From Treponema socranskii subsp. paredis ATCC 35535 (GTDB lineage Bacteria; Spirochaetota; Spirochaetia; Treponematales; Treponemataceae), in assembly GCA_000413015.1 (NCBI GenBank), contig KE332516.1:310001-374000 (forward strand): a DNA stretch of 64,000 nucleotides, given 5' to 3'. Made by a program: the position numbers and the translations under genes. The notes beneath the pieces were generated by a model. That model searched no databases, was not told the origin of the DNA, and was given only the letters and a program-made list of their open reading frames with translations. Shown piece by piece: positions 16,701-26,046 of the stretch (its first letter is position 1; each line of letters starts with the position of its first letter).

Positions 16701-17997
16701 CTTCGACAAGTATGGGTTCGAAGGCGAGGATGCCGAGCCGGTGCAAAGTCGGCGCGCGGTTCAGCATAACCGGATGTTCGCGCACGACTTCATCGAGGAT
16801 CGCGTACACTTCAGGCGATTCCTGTTCGACAAGCATTTTCGCTTTTTTGATATTGAACACGACGTCTTTATCGACGAGCTTTTTCATGATAAAGGGCTTG
16901 AAGAGTTCAAGCGCCATCTTCGTCGGAAGTCCGCACTGCCACAAATGCAGTTCCGGGCCGACGACGATGACGGAGCGTCCCGAATAATCGACGCGTTTTC
17001 CGAGCAGGTTTTGGCGGAAGCGCCCCTGCTTTCCTTTGAGCATATCGCTGATCGATTTGAGCGGACGATTCGACGCACCCTTTACGACGCGTTTTCGTTT
17101 ACTGTTATCGAAGAGCGCATCGACCGCTTCCTGCAGCATACGCTTTTCGTTTCTGATGATGATATCGGGAGCCGAAAGCTGCTGCAGGCGCTTTAAACGG
17201 TTGTTGCGGTTTATGACGCGGCGGTAGAGATCGTTCAGATCGGATGTCGCAAAGCGGCCGCCGTCGAGCTGCACCATCGGACGCAGATCCGGCGGAATGA
17301 CGGGAACGACGTCCAAAATCATCCAGCTCGCTTTATTGCCCGATTCGCGGAAATGCTCCACGATTTCGATGCGCTTTAAAAGCCGCTTGTCGCTCTTTGA
17401 ACCTTTTTCGATCATCTTTGCGCGGAGCTCGGCGGCGAGCGCGTCGAGGTCGAGTCCTTCGAGCAGCGTTTTGATCGCTTCGGCGCCCATATCCGCGGTA
17501 AAAGTTTCACCGTAGCGTTCGCGCGCTTCGTTGTATTCGTCTTCGGTCAAAAGCTGCATCTTTTTCAAATCGGTGTCGCCCGGTTCGATGACGATGTACT
17601 TTTCGTAATAGAGCACCGAGCGTAAAGATGCAACCTGCAGATCGAGCAGGAGTCCCATGCGGCTCGGCACCGAGCGGTAATACCAGATGTGGCTCACCGG
17701 AGCTGCAAGCTCGATGTGTCCCGTGCGTTCGCGGCGCACTTTAAAATCGGTCACTTCGACGCCGCAGCGGTCGCAGATAACACCTTTATAGCGGATCGAT
17801 TTGAATTTTCCGCAATAGCATTCCCATTCTTTTGTCGTACCGAAAATGCGTTCGCAAAAAAGTCCGTCTTTTTCGGGACGCAGCGTGCGGTAATTTATCG
17901 TTTCGGGTTTTTTCACTTCGCCGTACGACCACGCGCGGATCGTATCGGGAGAAGCGAGTTTTATTTTAAGGCTGTCGAAATCCTGAATATCACGCAT
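13738..17997 (-). CDS. rpoC: DNA-directed RNA polymerase beta' subunit
   Basis: 1419 residues. The zinc site near residue 65 (CYCGKF...CDRCG), the bridge to the clamp, the absolutely conserved [15 protein letters not shown] Mg-binding motif, and [21 protein letters not shown] in the trigger-loop region are all present. I chose the ATG at 17997 ([15 protein letters not shown]) because GGAGA lies 6 nt upstream and homologues start there. It overlaps the rpoB end by 8 nt, so the two subunits are translationally coupled. The C-terminus ends in an acidic tail ([15 protein letters not shown]). Confidence 0.98.
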   Translation of the reverse strand: MRDIQDFDSLKIKLASPDTIRAWSYGEVKKPETINYRTLRPEKDGLFCERIFGTTKEWECYCGKFKSIRYKGVICDRCGVEVTDFKVRRERTGHIELAAPVSHIWYYRSVPSRMGLLLDLQVASLRSVLYYEKYIVIEPGDTDLKKMQLLTEDEYNEARERYGETFTADMGAEAIKTLLEGLDLDALAAELRAKMIEKGSKSDKRLLKRIEIVEHFRESGNKASWMILDVVPVIPPDLRPMVQLDGGRFATSDLNDLYRRVINRNNRLKRLQQLSAPDIIIRNEKRMLQEAVDALFDNSKRKRVVKGASNRPLKSISDMLKGKQGRFRQNLLGKRVDYSGRSVIVVGPELHLWQCGLPTKMALELFKPFIMKKLVDKDVVFNIKKAKMLVEQESPEVYAILDEVVREHPVMLNRAPTLHRLGILAFEPILVEGKAIKLHPLACKSFNADFDGDQMAIHVPLTQAAQMECWTLMLSARNLLDPANGNTIVYPSQDMVLGIYYMTSVKPNAKGTGRRFSSSDEARMAAEYGSIEWQAAIKAPVQKAPYNGKVIETTAGILAFNEEMPDEVDYVNEQMDDKKLRKMIEHVYHTKGPWLTIKMLDAIKACGYKNATFYGATLSMDDILVPDEKKKMVDKANKEVEEIVGQYSKGIITAEERYQKVTDLWARTNDELSKIMMDNLAKDKDGFNTIYMMAKSGARGSPKQISQLAAMRGLMAKPNGDIIELPIRSNFKEGLSVIEFFISTNGARKGLSDTALKTADAGYMTRRLVDVAQDVVVNEDDCGTINGIDYAAIKDGDEVIVPLSDRIVGHYTIERVIHPITGELLCDVNRYIDGDLAKKIDEAGVEKVKLRTVLTCEAHHGICVRCYGQNLARNKIVEIGEAVGIIAAQSIGQPGTQLTLRTFHSGGAAEKTTEENHIVLKFNAFIKEVAGTHVEVKGGKWLFTRKGFMTVIRIIDEIKIGKDASVKVKDGDRILKGSIVMTAKSGEVKASADAKIMIVGDTVYLTSSEVKVEIANGSTIYAKAGDIVAAGKPIGEFDPFSEPIIAESDGYVHFEDIIVGSTLEERHDMQTGNIERIITDLHLDVKQPRILITDEAGNELGSYYLPAGAVLNVDDKKQIAAGVTLARLPKVAAKSSDITGGLPRVSELFEARKPRNPTVLAKISGLVKFKGITKGKRMVTVEDEFGKVHDHAVPMNKRMLVRDGDRVEAGEPLCDGSPSPHDILAILGENALQNYLMDEIQQVYRAQGVDINDKHIGIIVRQMLRKVEIVAVGDTHFIYGQQVDKYKFHEENKRVKDEGGQPATGRPMFQGITKASLGVDSFISAASFQETTRVLTNAAISGSTDYLHGIKENVAIGHMIPAGTGIRNYRHIKLFDGSDRDLDIQMDEILERRRIEKEQEALRMTEEDAAFDAEEPEAD

Positions 17998-20900
17998 TGG
18001 CATTCTCCTTGTCAAAACCGGAAGCGGCTTTATCGATCAATTCCTGATCGCGTTCCGTCAGGGCGATCTGCTTGCCCTTCGCATCATAAATCGTAAAGTC
18101 GAGCGCAAGACCGCGCAGCTCCTGTACGAGTACGTTGAACGATTCCGGTACTCCGGCGGGAGACGACGGGTCGCCTTTGACGATCGACTCGTAAATCTTC
18201 GAACGGCCGTTCATATCGTCCGACTTGATCGTCATCATCTCCTGCAGCGTATTCGCCGCACCGTAGGCTTCGAGCGCCCATACTTCCATTTCACCCAAAC
18301 GCTGACCGCCGAACTGCGCTTTGCCTCCGAGCGGCTGCTGCGTAACGAGCGAATAGGGACCGGTCGAACGGGCGTGCATTTTGTCGTCAACGAGGTGGTG
18401 CAGCTTCATAAAGTAAATGACGCCGACAAAGATCGGATTGACGAAGGGAACTCCGGTGCGCCCGTCGTGCACGATTTGTTTGCAGTCGGGAGAAAGACCG
18501 GCTTCTTTGAGTTTTTCCGCGATCTGTTCCTGACTCGGCGTTTGGAAAGCGGGGCACTCGTAGTACTGGCTCAAATAGCGGCCGGCCATGCCGAGTTCGC
18601 TTTCCATGATCTGTCCGATATTCATACGGGACGGAACGCCGAGCGGATTCAAGCAAACGTCGAGCGGTGTGCCGTCTTCGAGATACGGCATATCTTCGAT
18701 CGGAAGGATGCGCGCGACGACGCCCTTGTTTCCGTGGCGTCCGGCCATCTTGTCGCCTTCGCAGAGCTTGCGCTTGTTTGCGATAAGCACTTTGACGACT
18801 TCGTCGACGCCGGGGTTCAAATCGTCTCCCTGAGTCCTCCGCAGCCGCTGTATATCGATGACGACGCCTTCGACGCCGTGAGGAACGCGCAGCGACGAAT
18901 CTCGCACTTCTTTCGCTTTTTCACCGAATATCGAATTTAATAATTTGAATTCGGGCGTCGTTTCGGTTTCGCTTTTCGGCGTAACCTTTCCGACCAAAAT
19001 GTCGCCGCTTCTCACTTTAGCGCCGACTCTGATGATGCCTTCCACGTCGAGATTGTCGAGCGTTTTCGAAGCGGTATTCGGAACGTCGCGCGTGATCTTT
19101 TCGGGACCGAGTTTCGTTTCGCGGATTTCGATCGTAAATTCTTTTATGTGGATCGACGTGTACATATCTTCGCGAACGACGCGCTGAGAGATAAGGACGG
19201 CGTCTTCGTAATTGTATCCGTTCCACGGCACAAAACCGACGAGGATATTGCGTCCGAGCGCAAGTTCTCCGTTGAACGTCGCAGGCCCGTCGGCAAGCAC
19301 GTCGCCTTCTTTTACCGTTTCTCCGACGGAAACGGTCGGCCGCTGGTGATAGCAGGTATCCTGATTCGTGCGCTGGTATTTGAGCAGGATGTATTCGTCG
19401 AGCGGGTCGGTCTTTTTTGCACCTTCCGGTTTTACTTTGATACAGTCGCTCGTCACCGACACGACTTCACCCGCGTGTTTCGCTTTGATGAGAACGCCCG
19501 AATCGTAGGCCGTCTTTTGCTCCATGCCGGTGCCGACGATCGGCGGTTCGGGGAACAGAAGCGGTACCGCCTGGCGCTGCATATTGCAGCCCATGAGCGC
19601 GCGGTTCGCGTCGTCGTGTTCGAGGAACGGAACGAGGGATGCGGAAACGGAGATGACTTGACGCGGCGAAACGTCTATGTACTGCACGTCTTTCGGCGAG
19701 CGCTGCGTATAGTTTCCGCGGTTGCGGCACGAAATCATATCGGCCGAAAACGAACCGTCCTTGCCGATACCTTCGACGACTTGTCCGATGTAGTATTTAT
19801 CTTCGTCCATCGCGGAAAGGTATTCGACTTTACCCGTCACTTTGCCGTTTTCGACTTTGCGGTACGGCGCTTCGAGAAAGCCGTAATCGTTGATGCGCGT
19901 AAAAATCGCAAGCGAAACGATGAGACCGATGTTCGGCCCTTCAGGCGTTTCGATCGGACACATGCGTCCGTAATGCGAATAGTGAACGTCGCGCACTTCG
20001 AAGCCCGCCCTCTCGCGGGAAAGACCGCCGGGTCCGAGCGCGTTCAAGCGCCTCTTGTGCGTGAGCTCGGCAAGCGGATTGACTTGATCCATAAACTGCG
20101 AAAGCTGCGACGAACCGAAAAATTCTTTGATGGATGCGACGATCGGTTTGATGGAAATCAAATCCTGAGGCTTCATCGTTTCCGTTTCTTTTAAGCTCAT
20201 GCGTTCTTTTGCTATGCGTTCCATGCGATTGAACGCCGTCTTCAGCTGATTCGTCATGAGTTCGCCGACGGAACGGATGCGCCGGTTGCCGAGATGGTCG
20301 ATATCGTCTATCTGCTCGTCGCCGATGTACACTTTGATGAGGTACTTCATCGTCTGAATGACGTCTTCGCGGATAAGCGTAAAGTCTTCGACGTCGTCTT
20401 TGTAGTCGAATTTTTTGTTGAGCTTATAGCGGCCGACTCTTCCCAAATCGTAGCGGCGTTCGGAAAAGAACATGGACGCCAAATCCTTTTCGGCGGCTTC
20501 GACGGTGATCGGCTCTCCCGGCATAAGGATCTGGTACACGGCCGAAAGCGCGTCCTCTTTCGTCGGTTCCATATCGACGGAACCTTCTTTGACGTAACGC
20601 ACTTCTTCGCGCTCAAAGCAGTTGATGATCATCTGCGAATTGAGCGATTCGTTTTTTTCGTCGGCGCCCTTGCCTCTCGTATCGAATTTGATGACGACGA
20701 TTTTGCTCACGCCGTTTGCGATGAGATCGTCGATTTCGTGCGGGTGCAACCGGATGCCGGCATTGAACAGGCGCTTTTCTTCGTTCGTATCTTTGTCGCG
20801 CAGGATAACCGCGCTCGCCAGTACTTTATCTACAAGCTTTTCGCGGGAAGCGTTATCGCTCTTTACAGGCACTTCTTCCGTCGCATAAAAACAGCGGATG

Positions 20901-21541
20901 ATCTGTTCACGCGTATTGTAGCCGAGCGCACGCAGCAAAATCGTACCGAGGATTTTCTTTTTGCGGTCGATTTTGGCAAAGATCAATTCTTTCTTTTGGT
21001 CGATTTCGAATTCGAGCCACGAACCGCGATACGGAATGATGCGGCTCGAATAAACGCCTTTGTCGTGGCAAAAGATGACGCCCGGCGACCTGTGGATCTG
21101 TGAGACGACGACGCGCTCGGCTCCGTTTATGATAAAGGTGCCTCTGTCGGTCATGAGCGGAATGTCGCCCATATATATGTCTTTTTGCAAAATGGTTCCC
21201 GTCTGGAGAAACACGAGTTTGATGACCGCTTTCAGCGGCACGGCATAGGTTAAACCCTTTTGCTTGCATTCGAGTTCGGAAAATTTAATATTGTCGAAAT
21301 CGAGTTCGTACGAATCGAATTCGAGGTTCATATCGCCGTTCGGGCTTTCGATCGGAAACACGGACGTAAACACTTCCTGCAGTCCCTGTTCGAGCGGCTT
21401 TTCGCGATTTTTAATTTTGTTTGCTTGAAGAAAACTTTCATACGACGAAGTCTGGATCGAAATAAGATCGGGCACGTCCATGAAATTGCGGATGTCTTTG
21501 CCGATGTAACGGCGGTCGATCGTTCGGGTTTTTGCGAACAT
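17990..21541 (-). CDS. rpoB: DNA-directed RNA polymerase beta subunit
   Basis: 1183 residues, near the compact size of other treponemal RpoB proteins. The rifampicin cluster reads [20 protein letters not shown] then RLNALGPGG. The position equivalent to E. coli Ser531 is Asn (Asn500 here), the natural change tied to rifampicin resistance in spirochaetes. [17 protein letters not shown], the [12 protein letters not shown] active-site lysine segment and the C-terminal [10 protein letters not shown] region are intact. It is preceded by a 440-nt structured gap after rplL and coupled to rpoC at its 3' end. Confidence 0.98.
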   Translation of the reverse strand: MFAKTRTIDRRYIGKDIRNFMDVPDLISIQTSSYESFLQANKIKNREKPLEQGLQEVFTSVFPIESPNGDMNLEFDSYELDFDNIKFSELECKQKGLTYAVPLKAVIKLVFLQTGTILQKDIYMGDIPLMTDRGTFIINGAERVVVSQIHRSPGVIFCHDKGVYSSRIIPYRGSWLEFEIDQKKELIFAKIDRKKKILGTILLRALGYNTREQIIRCFYATEEVPVKSDNASREKLVDKVLASAVILRDKDTNEEKRLFNAGIRLHPHEIDDLIANGVSKIVVIKFDTRGKGADEKNESLNSQMIINCFEREEVRYVKEGSVDMEPTKEDALSAVYQILMPGEPITVEAAEKDLASMFFSERRYDLGRVGRYKLNKKFDYKDDVEDFTLIREDVIQTMKYLIKVYIGDEQIDDIDHLGNRRIRSVGELMTNQLKTAFNRMERIAKERMSLKETETMKPQDLISIKPIVASIKEFFGSSQLSQFMDQVNPLAELTHKRRLNALGPGGLSRERAGFEVRDVHYSHYGRMCPIETPEGPNIGLIVSLAIFTRINDYGFLEAPYRKVENGKVTGKVEYLSAMDEDKYYIGQVVEGIGKDGSFSADMISCRNRGNYTQRSPKDVQYIDVSPRQVISVSASLVPFLEHDDANRALMGCNMQRQAVPLLFPEPPIVGTGMEQKTAYDSGVLIKAKHAGEVVSVTSDCIKVKPEGAKKTDPLDEYILLKYQRTNQDTCYHQRPTVSVGETVKEGDVLADGPATFNGELALGRNILVGFVPWNGYNYEDAVLISQRVVREDMYTSIHIKEFTIEIRETKLGPEKITRDVPNTASKTLDNLDVEGIIRVGAKVRSGDILVGKVTPKSETETTPEFKLLNSIFGEKAKEVRDSSLRVPHGVEGVVIDIQRLRRTQGDDLNPGVDEVVKVLIANKRKLCEGDKMAGRHGNKGVVARILPIEDMPYLEDGTPLDVCLNPLGVPSRMNIGQIMESELGMAGRYLSQYYECPAFQTPSQEQIAEKLKEAGLSPDCKQIVHDGRTGVPFVNPIFVGVIYFMKLHHLVDDKMHARSTGPYSLVTQQPLGGKAQFGGQRLGEMEVWALEAYGAANTLQEMMTIKSDDMNGRSKIYESIVKGDPSSPAGVPESFNVLVQELRGLALDFTIYDAKGKQIALTERDQELIDKAASGFDKENANA

Positions 21542-21981
21542 CTGGTTCCTCTATGTGAAGTCGGGCGTTCTTCCGCTACAAGGAGAAACTCTCCTCAGCA
21601 CGAAAGACGCCTCGTGTTTCCGTGTTGACTCGGAAACGGCGGGTTTGCCGCAAAACGGCGGAAAAGCGCGCAGGATATATTCGAGCGCGATTCGATTCCG
21701 CCTTTTTTCGCAGGCGTTTCAATCGTTCCTTAAAATTGCACAGCGAGCAAATCTTCGGATTTAGGAGCTGTGCAATCGGTGCGCGATTGCGCACGCGTAT
21801 ATAGCCGAGTTTTCTGCAAGAAAACTCGAAGTTAAACGAAACGCGCTATTTCAGCGTTTCGTTTAACCGTTCGGAAAATCGAGAAAACCGTCCGAAAACC
21901 GAAATCTTCGAACGGTTTCGTTTCCGTACGGAAGTCTCGAAAAATTTCGGTTTTTCAAGATTTCCGTCAAATGCAAATTGC
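21542..21981 (-). promoter_or_regulatory. Structured rplL-rpoB intergenic leader
   Basis: 440 bases with no credible gene (a 72-codon frame at 21576-21794 lacks coding character). On the minus strand it holds, in order: A/T-rich partly repeated segments related to GAAACCGTTCG; the three-hairpin element at 21867-21779; a 10-bp stem ATTGCACAGC/GCTGTGCAAT (21776-21735); GC-rich stems around 21650; a CACGA/TCGTG stem near 21610; and GGAGA/TCTCC just before rpoB. It probably sets the polymerase-to-L12 expression ratio. Confidence 0.55.
21779..21867 (-). ncRNA. Three-hairpin leader element, copy in front of rpoB
   Basis: Minus-strand order: perfect 14-bp stem GTTAAACGAAACGC / GCGTTTCGTTTAAC (21867-21854 with 21844-21831), TT, perfect 10-bp stem CGAGTTTTCT / AGAAAACTCG (21828-21819 with 21815-21806; loop of 3), linker with ATATACG, perfect 6-bp stem GTGCGC / GCGCAC (21794-21779). 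The infA leader carries the same arrangement and shared sequence (TTTAACTTCGAGTTTTC, GAAAACTCG, ATATACG, GTGCGC). Confidence 0.6.
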
Positions 21982-22365
21982 TTATTTTTTGCTTGCGGTA
22001 CCACCGGCTTCCGTGAGCTGGGCGATGATCTTGTCGGCATCCGCTTTGCTGACGCCTTCTTTGACGACTTTCGGAGCGCCTTCGACGAGCGTCTTCGCTT
22101 CTCCGAGACCCAGTCCCGTAATTTCGCGGATCGCTTTGATAACCGGAATCTTTTTCGCCGGATCGAATTTTTCGAGCGTGATCGTAAAGTCGCTCTGCTC
22201 TTCGGCTGCCGCTCCTCCGGCCGCACCGGGTGCAACCGCAACTGCTACGGGTGCCGCCGCCGTAACGCCGAATTTTTCTTCCATCGCTTTGACGAGATCG
22301 GCTGCCTGCTGAACCGTCATGTTCGCAATCGCTTCGAGAATCTCTTCATTCGTAAGTGCTGCCAT
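21982..22365 (-). CDS. rplL: 50S ribosomal protein L7/L12
   Basis: 127 residues: N-terminal dimerisation helices, an Ala/Gly-rich hinge ([21 protein letters not shown]) and the conserved C-terminal factor-binding domain ([37 protein letters not shown]). It forms the ribosomal stalk and recruits translation factors. TTAGGAGA precedes the ATG. It lies unusually far (296 nt) from rplJ, and the gap contains hairpins. Confidence 0.98.
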   Translation of the reverse strand: MAALTNEEILEAIANMTVQQAADLVKAMEEKFGVTAAAPVAVAVAPGAAGGAAAEEQSDFTITLEKFDPAKKIPVIKAIREITGLGLGEAKTLVEGAPKVVKEGVSKADADKIIAQLTEAGGTASKK

Positions 22366-22661
22366 ATTATCTTCTCCTAAAAAATAATAATTATTCGTCC
22401 CGTACGGAACGATTCCGGCTTCGTCTTTTTAAAAAGACGGCCGCTTTTTATGCGGACAGTCGACAGCAATGAAGCCTGACCGCAGTTTATACACACAGTG
22501 CCGGGATTTTGCAAAGTACTGCAACCCCGTATACGATTTTGCCCGCGAAGCGCGCACATCAAAATCCGGTACGCGCTTTCGTTGTCGCACCTTCGGCATT
22601 TCGAAGATTGCGCTCCGAGCAATACGCGCGCCGAAATCATCCGGAACGCGTTTAAAAAACC
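22366..22661 (-). promoter_or_regulatory. rplJ-rplL gap with hairpins
   Basis: 296 bases; an 87-codon frame fills the gap but looks non-coding. Near rplL the minus strand has a perfect 9-bp palindrome CGTCTTTTT/AAAAAGACG (22441-22424) and TCGTTCC/GGGACGA flanking GTAC. These may modulate rplL relative to rplJ, whose products are needed in a 4:1 or greater ratio. The remainder shows nothing clear. Confidence 0.4.
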
Positions 22662-23309
22662 TTACGCTTCGGGAGCTGCATCCGCTTTCGGAGCTTCGGC
22701 TGTGCCCTCTGCCGGTTTTTCGGCGGGAGCGGCGTCGGCTGTCGGAGCATCCGCTGCAGCAGCAGGCGCTTCTTCCGCTTTCGGTGCTTCGGGTGAAGCA
22801 TCTCCACCGGCCGATTTTTTGTCGACATAGGCCTGCAGAGTCGCTGCAAGCTGACGGGCAGGTCCGTTGATTGCGGACATGAGCATCGCGATGAGGGTCT
22901 TTTTGCCCGGAATCTTCGAAAACTCCGAAATCTTCGCCGCATCGTAAATCTCTTTGCCGATAAAACCGCCTTTGACGTTCAAAGTCGGCGCGTCTTTCGT
23001 AAAGTCGAACATCGTCTTTGCGACTTCGTTCGAATCTTCTTTTACCATCGCGACGACGGTGGGCCCTTTAAGGTAATCGGCAACATTGTCGATCTGCATA
23101 TCCGCAAATGCGATGCGCGCGAAATTGTTTTTGACGACTTTAAGGGCGGCGCTCTGTTCGCGCAGCTTTTTACGAAGCTGCGTGATCTGTTCGACCGTCA
23201 TACCGCGGTAATCGGCAAAAATGAAGTCGTTGTAATCGGCAAATGTCTTTTTCGCTTCTTCTATCGCAGCCGTTTTTGCAGGCTGCACTTTTTTTGCTTT
23301 GACGGCCAT
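22662..23309 (-). CDS. rplJ: 50S ribosomal protein L10 with a long C-terminal tail
   Basis: 215 residues, about 40-45 more than usual. The L10 core is normal (FADYRGMTVEQITQLRKKLR, LKVVKNNFARIA, VKGGFIGKEIYDAAKISE). From about residue 170 the chain becomes an Ala/Pro/Glu/Asp-rich, low-complexity tail ending DAAPEA, after the helix that normally binds L12 dimers. The start is only 2 nt after the rplA stop, so there is no room for a classical L10 leader directly upstream. Confidence 0.95.
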   Translation of the reverse strand: MAVKAKKVQPAKTAAIEEAKKTFADYNDFIFADYRGMTVEQITQLRKKLREQSAALKVVKNNFARIAFADMQIDNVADYLKGPTVVAMVKEDSNEVAKTMFDFTKDAPTLNVKGGFIGKEIYDAAKISEFSKIPGKKTLIAMLMSAINGPARQLAATLQAYVDKKSAGGDASPEAPKAEEAPAAAADAPTADAAPAEKPAEGTAEAPKADAAPEA

Positions 23310-23311
23310 GA

Positions 23312-23992
23312 TTATTCTCCTTCCTTATAGTCGATCCATACACCGGGTCCCATCGTAGAACTCAGGGAAACGGTCGCGATATAACCCGCTTTCGCATCGA
23401 CCGGTTTGCGGCGTCGTACTTCATTTAAAAGGACGTCGACGTTTTCCGCGACTTTGCCGGGATCCATCGACACTTTGCCGACCGCAATGTGAATGACGCC
23501 GCCTTTATCCGCGCGGAATTCGGTGCGCCCTTTTTTGAGTTCGCCGATCGCGTGAACGATGTCGTTCGTAACCGTTCCCGTCTTCGGGTTCGGCATAAGA
23601 CCTTTGCGTCCGAGCACCATACCGAGGCGGCCGACGTCTTTCATCATATCGGGAGTGGCGACGGCGATATCGAAATCGAGCCAGCCGTCTTTTACCTTTT
23701 GAATATATTCGTCCGCTCCTGCGTACGTTGCACCCGCGTCGAGAGCTTCTTTTGCGCGGTCGTCTTTGCAAAAGACGAGCACTTTTTTTTCAGCGGTAAA
23801 CTGATTCGGAAAGACGAGCGTATCGCGGACGCTTGCGTTTTTGCCGAGTTTGAGAGAAATATGAGCTTCGACCGTTTCATCGAAAGCGGCATATTTCATA
23901 TCCTGTACCATTTTGCACGCGTCGGCGACGAGGTATTTTTTTGTAAGATCGTATTTTGCTGCAGACGCGCGATATTTTTTTCCACGCTTCAT
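23312..23992 (-). CDS. rplA: 50S ribosomal protein L1
   Basis: 226 residues from the ATG at 23992 ([16 protein letters not shown]). Landmarks are [18 protein letters not shown] and the C-terminal [11 protein letters not shown]1 forms the mobile L1 stalk and often represses its own operon by binding the mRNA. It starts 1 nt after the rplK stop. The frame extending upstream of 23992 is a shadow of rplK. Confidence 0.97.
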   Translation of the reverse strand: MKRGKKYRASAAKYDLTKKYLVADACKMVQDMKYAAFDETVEAHISLKLGKNASVRDTLVFPNQFTAEKKVLVFCKDDRAKEALDAGATYAGADEYIQKVKDGWLDFDIAVATPDMMKDVGRLGMVLGRKGLMPNPKTGTVTNDIVHAIGELKKGRTEFRADKGGVIHIAVGKVSMDPGKVAENVDVLLNEVRRRKPVDAKAGYIATVSLSSTMGPGVWIDYKEGE

Positions 23993-23993
23993 A

Positions 23994-24425
23994 TCATGCC
24001 TCCACATCGACGCCCATACTGCGTGCAGTACCGGCGATAATTTTTTTTGCCGCTTCGAGATCGTTCGCGTTGACATCCGGAAGCTTCGTTTTGGCGATCT
24101 CTTCGAGATCCTTTTGAGAAAGCTTTCCTACTTTGTCGCGGAGCGGATTTCCCGAACCCTTTTCCAGCTTGAGCGCCTTTTTGATGAGGACGGCGGCGGG
24201 CGGGGTCTTTAAGATAAACGTGTAGGATTTGTCCTGATAGACGGTGAGAACGACGGGAATGATAAGTCCCTTTTCCATTTTTTTCGTTCTGTCGTTGAAT
24301 TCTTGGACAAATTTCGGCGCGCTCACTCCGTGCGGGCCCAACGCGGGACCGATCGGGGGCGCCGGCGTCGCAGCTCCTGCAGGGCACTGCAGTTTAATGA
24401 CAGCCGTAACCTTTTTTCCAGCCAT
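23994..24425 (-). CDS. rplK: 50S ribosomal protein L11
   Basis: 143 residues, starting [19 protein letters not shown], with the proline-rich N-domain [14 protein letters not shown] and the RNA-binding C-domain ([12 protein letters not shown]). L11 shapes the GTPase-associated centre. AGGAG lies 6 nt before the ATG. A 173-nt hairpin-rich leader separates it from nusG. Confidence 0.98.
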   Translation of the reverse strand: MAGKKVTAVIKLQCPAGAATPAPPIGPALGPHGVSAPKFVQEFNDRTKKMEKGLIIPVVLTVYQDKSYTFILKTPPAAVLIKKALKLEKGSGNPLRDKVGKLSQKDLEEIAKTKLPDVNANDLEAAKKIIAGTARSMGVDVEA

Positions 24426-24446
24426 AATGAACTCCTTAATTGGTGC

Positions 24447-24543
24447 GGGTGTACCGCATGCGGCACCCCTAGCGAAGCGCGTATGTCCGACGGACCGGCG
24501 CTTCTCCCAAAACAGGTATACTCTCCCGCCGCGCGTGCGGCGG
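24447..24543 (-). promoter_or_regulatory. Hairpin-rich rplK leader
   Basis: Three stems on the minus strand before rplK: CCGCCGC/GCGGCGG with a 4-nt loop (24543-24526); GAAGCGC/GCGCTTC enclosing GTCC/GGAC (24504-24474); GGGTG/CACCC enclosing the palindrome CCGCATGCGG (24468-24447), about 12 nt from the ribosome site. Known r-protein operons place an L1-binding mRNA site here; whether these stems mimic the L1 rRNA site is not established. Confidence 0.45.
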
Positions 24544-24598
24544 AAAGATTTTGTCCGCGCTTTTTAAGCACGGATCCTGATTCCGAACCTTGTTATAT

Positions 24599-25156
24599 CT
24601 AGATCTTTTCAACCTGCATGAGGCTGACTTCGACGGGCGTCGCGCGGCCGAAAATCTGCACCGTAACGCGAAGCCTGTCTTTTTCCGTATTCACTTCGTC
24701 GATGTCCCCACTGAACGACGCGAAAGGACCGTCGATAATTTTCACTTTGTCGCCGACGGCGTACGACTGCTTGACGCGCACGGTTTTTTCGCCCTTTATC
24801 GCGCCGGACTTTTGCAAAAGATTTTTCGCTTCATCTGCGGAAATGGGGCGCGGACGATCGCTCGGATTCGTTCCGACAAAACCCGTCACGCCCTGAATGC
24901 GGCGGATCACCGTACACGCCTTTTTCCAATCAAGCTCCGGCAAATCCATTTCGAGCATGATATAACCCGGTAAAAATTTATTTTTGCGCGAATGCTGTTT
25001 ACCGTCTTTTAATTCGATAATCTCTTCAACGGGAACTTTGACATCCGTAACGACAGCGGGATCTATATCTTTCGATTCGAGCAGCAATCTGATTGTCTTT
25101 TCGATCTTCTGCTCATACCCCGTATAGGTATGCAGAATATACCAATTCTTTGCCAT
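24599..25156 (-). CDS. nusG: Transcription elongation factor NusG
   Basis: 185 residues. The NGN domain starts MAKNWYILHTYTGYEQK and contains the core FLPGYIMLEMDL and the conserved segment GVTGFVGT. The KOW domain follows (YAVGDKVKIIDGPFASFSG). NusG binds the polymerase clamp and links it to Rho or ribosomes. It lies 11 nt after secE, the standard arrangement. Confidence 0.98.
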   Translation of the reverse strand: MAKNWYILHTYTGYEQKIEKTIRLLLESKDIDPAVVTDVKVPVEEIIELKDGKQHSRKNKFLPGYIMLEMDLPELDWKKACTVIRRIQGVTGFVGTNPSDRPRPISADEAKNLLQKSGAIKGEKTVRVKQSYAVGDKVKIIDGPFASFSGDIDEVNTEKDRLRVTVQIFGRATPVEVSLMQVEKI

Positions 25157-25167
25157 GCAGCGCTGTC

Positions 25168-25350
25168 CTATTTCATGATCGCGCGGAACGCGGCGGTAAA
25201 TCCCAAATCGAGCAAGCCGAGTATAACGGCGACGACAAAGGTCGAAACGATAACAACGATTACGGAAGAGACAACGTCGTCACGGGACGGCCAAACGACT
25301 TTTTTAAGTTCGGCTTTGCTTTCGCGAAAAAACTGAATAACTTTTGACAT
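25168..25350 (-). CDS. secE: Preprotein translocase subunit SecE
   Basis: 60 residues from the ATG at 25350, the short single-span form. The conserved amphipathic helix (FFRESKAELKKVVWPSRDDV) precedes one membrane segment (VIVVIVSTFVVAVILGLLDL). GGGGG lies just upstream of the start. The longer frame above would run into tRNA-Trp and is rejected. Confidence 0.96.
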   Translation of the reverse strand: MSKVIQFFRESKAELKKVVWPSRDDVVSSVIVVIVSTFVVAVILGLLDLGFTAAFRAIMK

Positions 25351-25370
25351 AGTACCCCCGCTTAAAATAA

Positions 25371-25443
25371 CAGGCCAGGCAGGATTCGAACCCACGACAG
25401 GCGGTTTTGGAGACCGCAACTCTACCAGCTGAGCTACTGGCCT
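25371..25443 (-). tRNA. tRNA-Trp (anticodon CCA)
   Basis: Cloverleaf on the minus strand: acceptor AGGCCAG/CTGGCCT, anticodon stem GCGGT/ACCGC around CTCCAAA (anticodon CCA), T-loop TTCGAAT, discriminator G as expected for tryptophan. The CCA end is not encoded. It sits between rpmG and secE, as in many bacteria. Confidence 0.96.
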
Positions 25444-25569
25444 AAAAAATGACGTTTGCGCACGGGTGCGGCAAACATCGGCTATATAAAACCGTTTTTA
25501 TAAAATTAAAAACGGACAGAACGCTCCGTGTAAAACGCAAACCGAAAGCCGCGTCTCACCGTCTGCGCG

Positions 25570-25746
25570 CTATTTTACTTTTGTTTCTTTATGAACGGTA
25601 TGCTTCCGGTCGAAGGGGCAATACTTGCTCAATTCAAGCTTCCCTTGCGTGTTTTTGCGGTTTTTCATCGTCGTATAATTTTTTTGTTTGCATTCCGTGC
25701 ATTGCAGCGCAATGATTTCAACAGCACCTTTCTTTTTACTCGCCAT
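25570..25746 (-). CDS. rpmG: 50S ribosomal protein L33
   Basis: 58 residues from ATG at 25746: [20 protein letters not shown], then [20 protein letters not shown] and [16 protein letters not shown]. The first CxxC pair is present (CTEC), but the second cysteine pair is reduced to a single Cys (YCPFDRKH), so this is probably the zinc-free form. It lies between tRNA-Thr and tRNA-Trp. Confidence 0.95.
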   Translation of the reverse strand: MASKKKGAVEIIALQCTECKQKNYTTMKNRKNTQGKLELSKYCPFDRKHTVHKETKVK

Positions 25747-25786
25747 AATGATATCCTCTGACTTAAACAGTAATTTCGACTGTTCG

Positions 25787-25859
25787 AGCCCCCGTGCAGA
25801 ATCGAACTGCAGACCTCAACCTTACCATGGTTGCGCTCTACCGACTGAGCTACAAGGGC
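25787..25859 (-). tRNA. tRNA-Thr (anticodon GGT)
   Basis: Acceptor GCCCTTG/CGGGGGC (two G-U pairs), anticodon stem CAACC/GGTTG around ATGGTAA (anticodon GGT), T-loop TTCGATT. The CCA end is not encoded. First element of the transcription block, 14 nt below a near-consensus -10 box. Confidence 0.95.
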
Positions 25860-25873
25860 AAACGCGTTTTGTA

Positions 25874-25902
25874 AGTATATAGAAGTGACGATTTTATGTC
25901 AA
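25874..25902 (-). promoter_or_regulatory. Promoter of the tRNA-Thr-rpmG-tRNA-Trp-secE-nusG block
   Basis: TTGACA (25897-25902), 17-nt spacer, TATACT (25874-25879), placed to start transcription just before tRNA-Thr. It is among the best promoter matches in the window. Confidence 0.85.
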
Positions 25903-25964
25903 CAAGCGCATCGACATTTTACCGCACGGTCTACCCGTATACCGCGCAATACAAACCCCTTCTA

Positions 25965-26007
25965 AAAACGAAGCGCATTCGGAAAAGTAAAAATCTTCCC
26001 CGAATGC
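25965..26007 (-). terminator. Terminator after the FecR-domain gene
   Basis: GCATTCGG (25975-25982) pairs with CCGAATGC (26000-26007). On the minus strand GCTTCGTTTTTAG follows. Confidence 0.5.
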
Positions 26008-26046
26008 GAACGATCTCACATTTATAAAAACAAAGACGGTCTCAAA

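Noticed and set aside
13885-17196. Long plus-strand frames (up to ~395 codons) opposite rpoC, and similar ones opposite rpoB and at 29267-30571
   Set aside because: They are antisense shadows of strongly conserved minus-strand genes, have biased Arg/Phe/Asp composition and no homology I recognise.
21576-21794. 72-codon minus-strand frame in the rplL-rpoB gap
   Set aside because: It crosses several perfect hairpins, is Arg-rich without pattern and has no ribosome site.
22377-22640. 87-codon minus-strand frame filling the rplJ-rplL gap
   Set aside because: Low-quality composition, crosses the 9-bp palindrome, no ribosome site, and no known gene sits here in related clusters.
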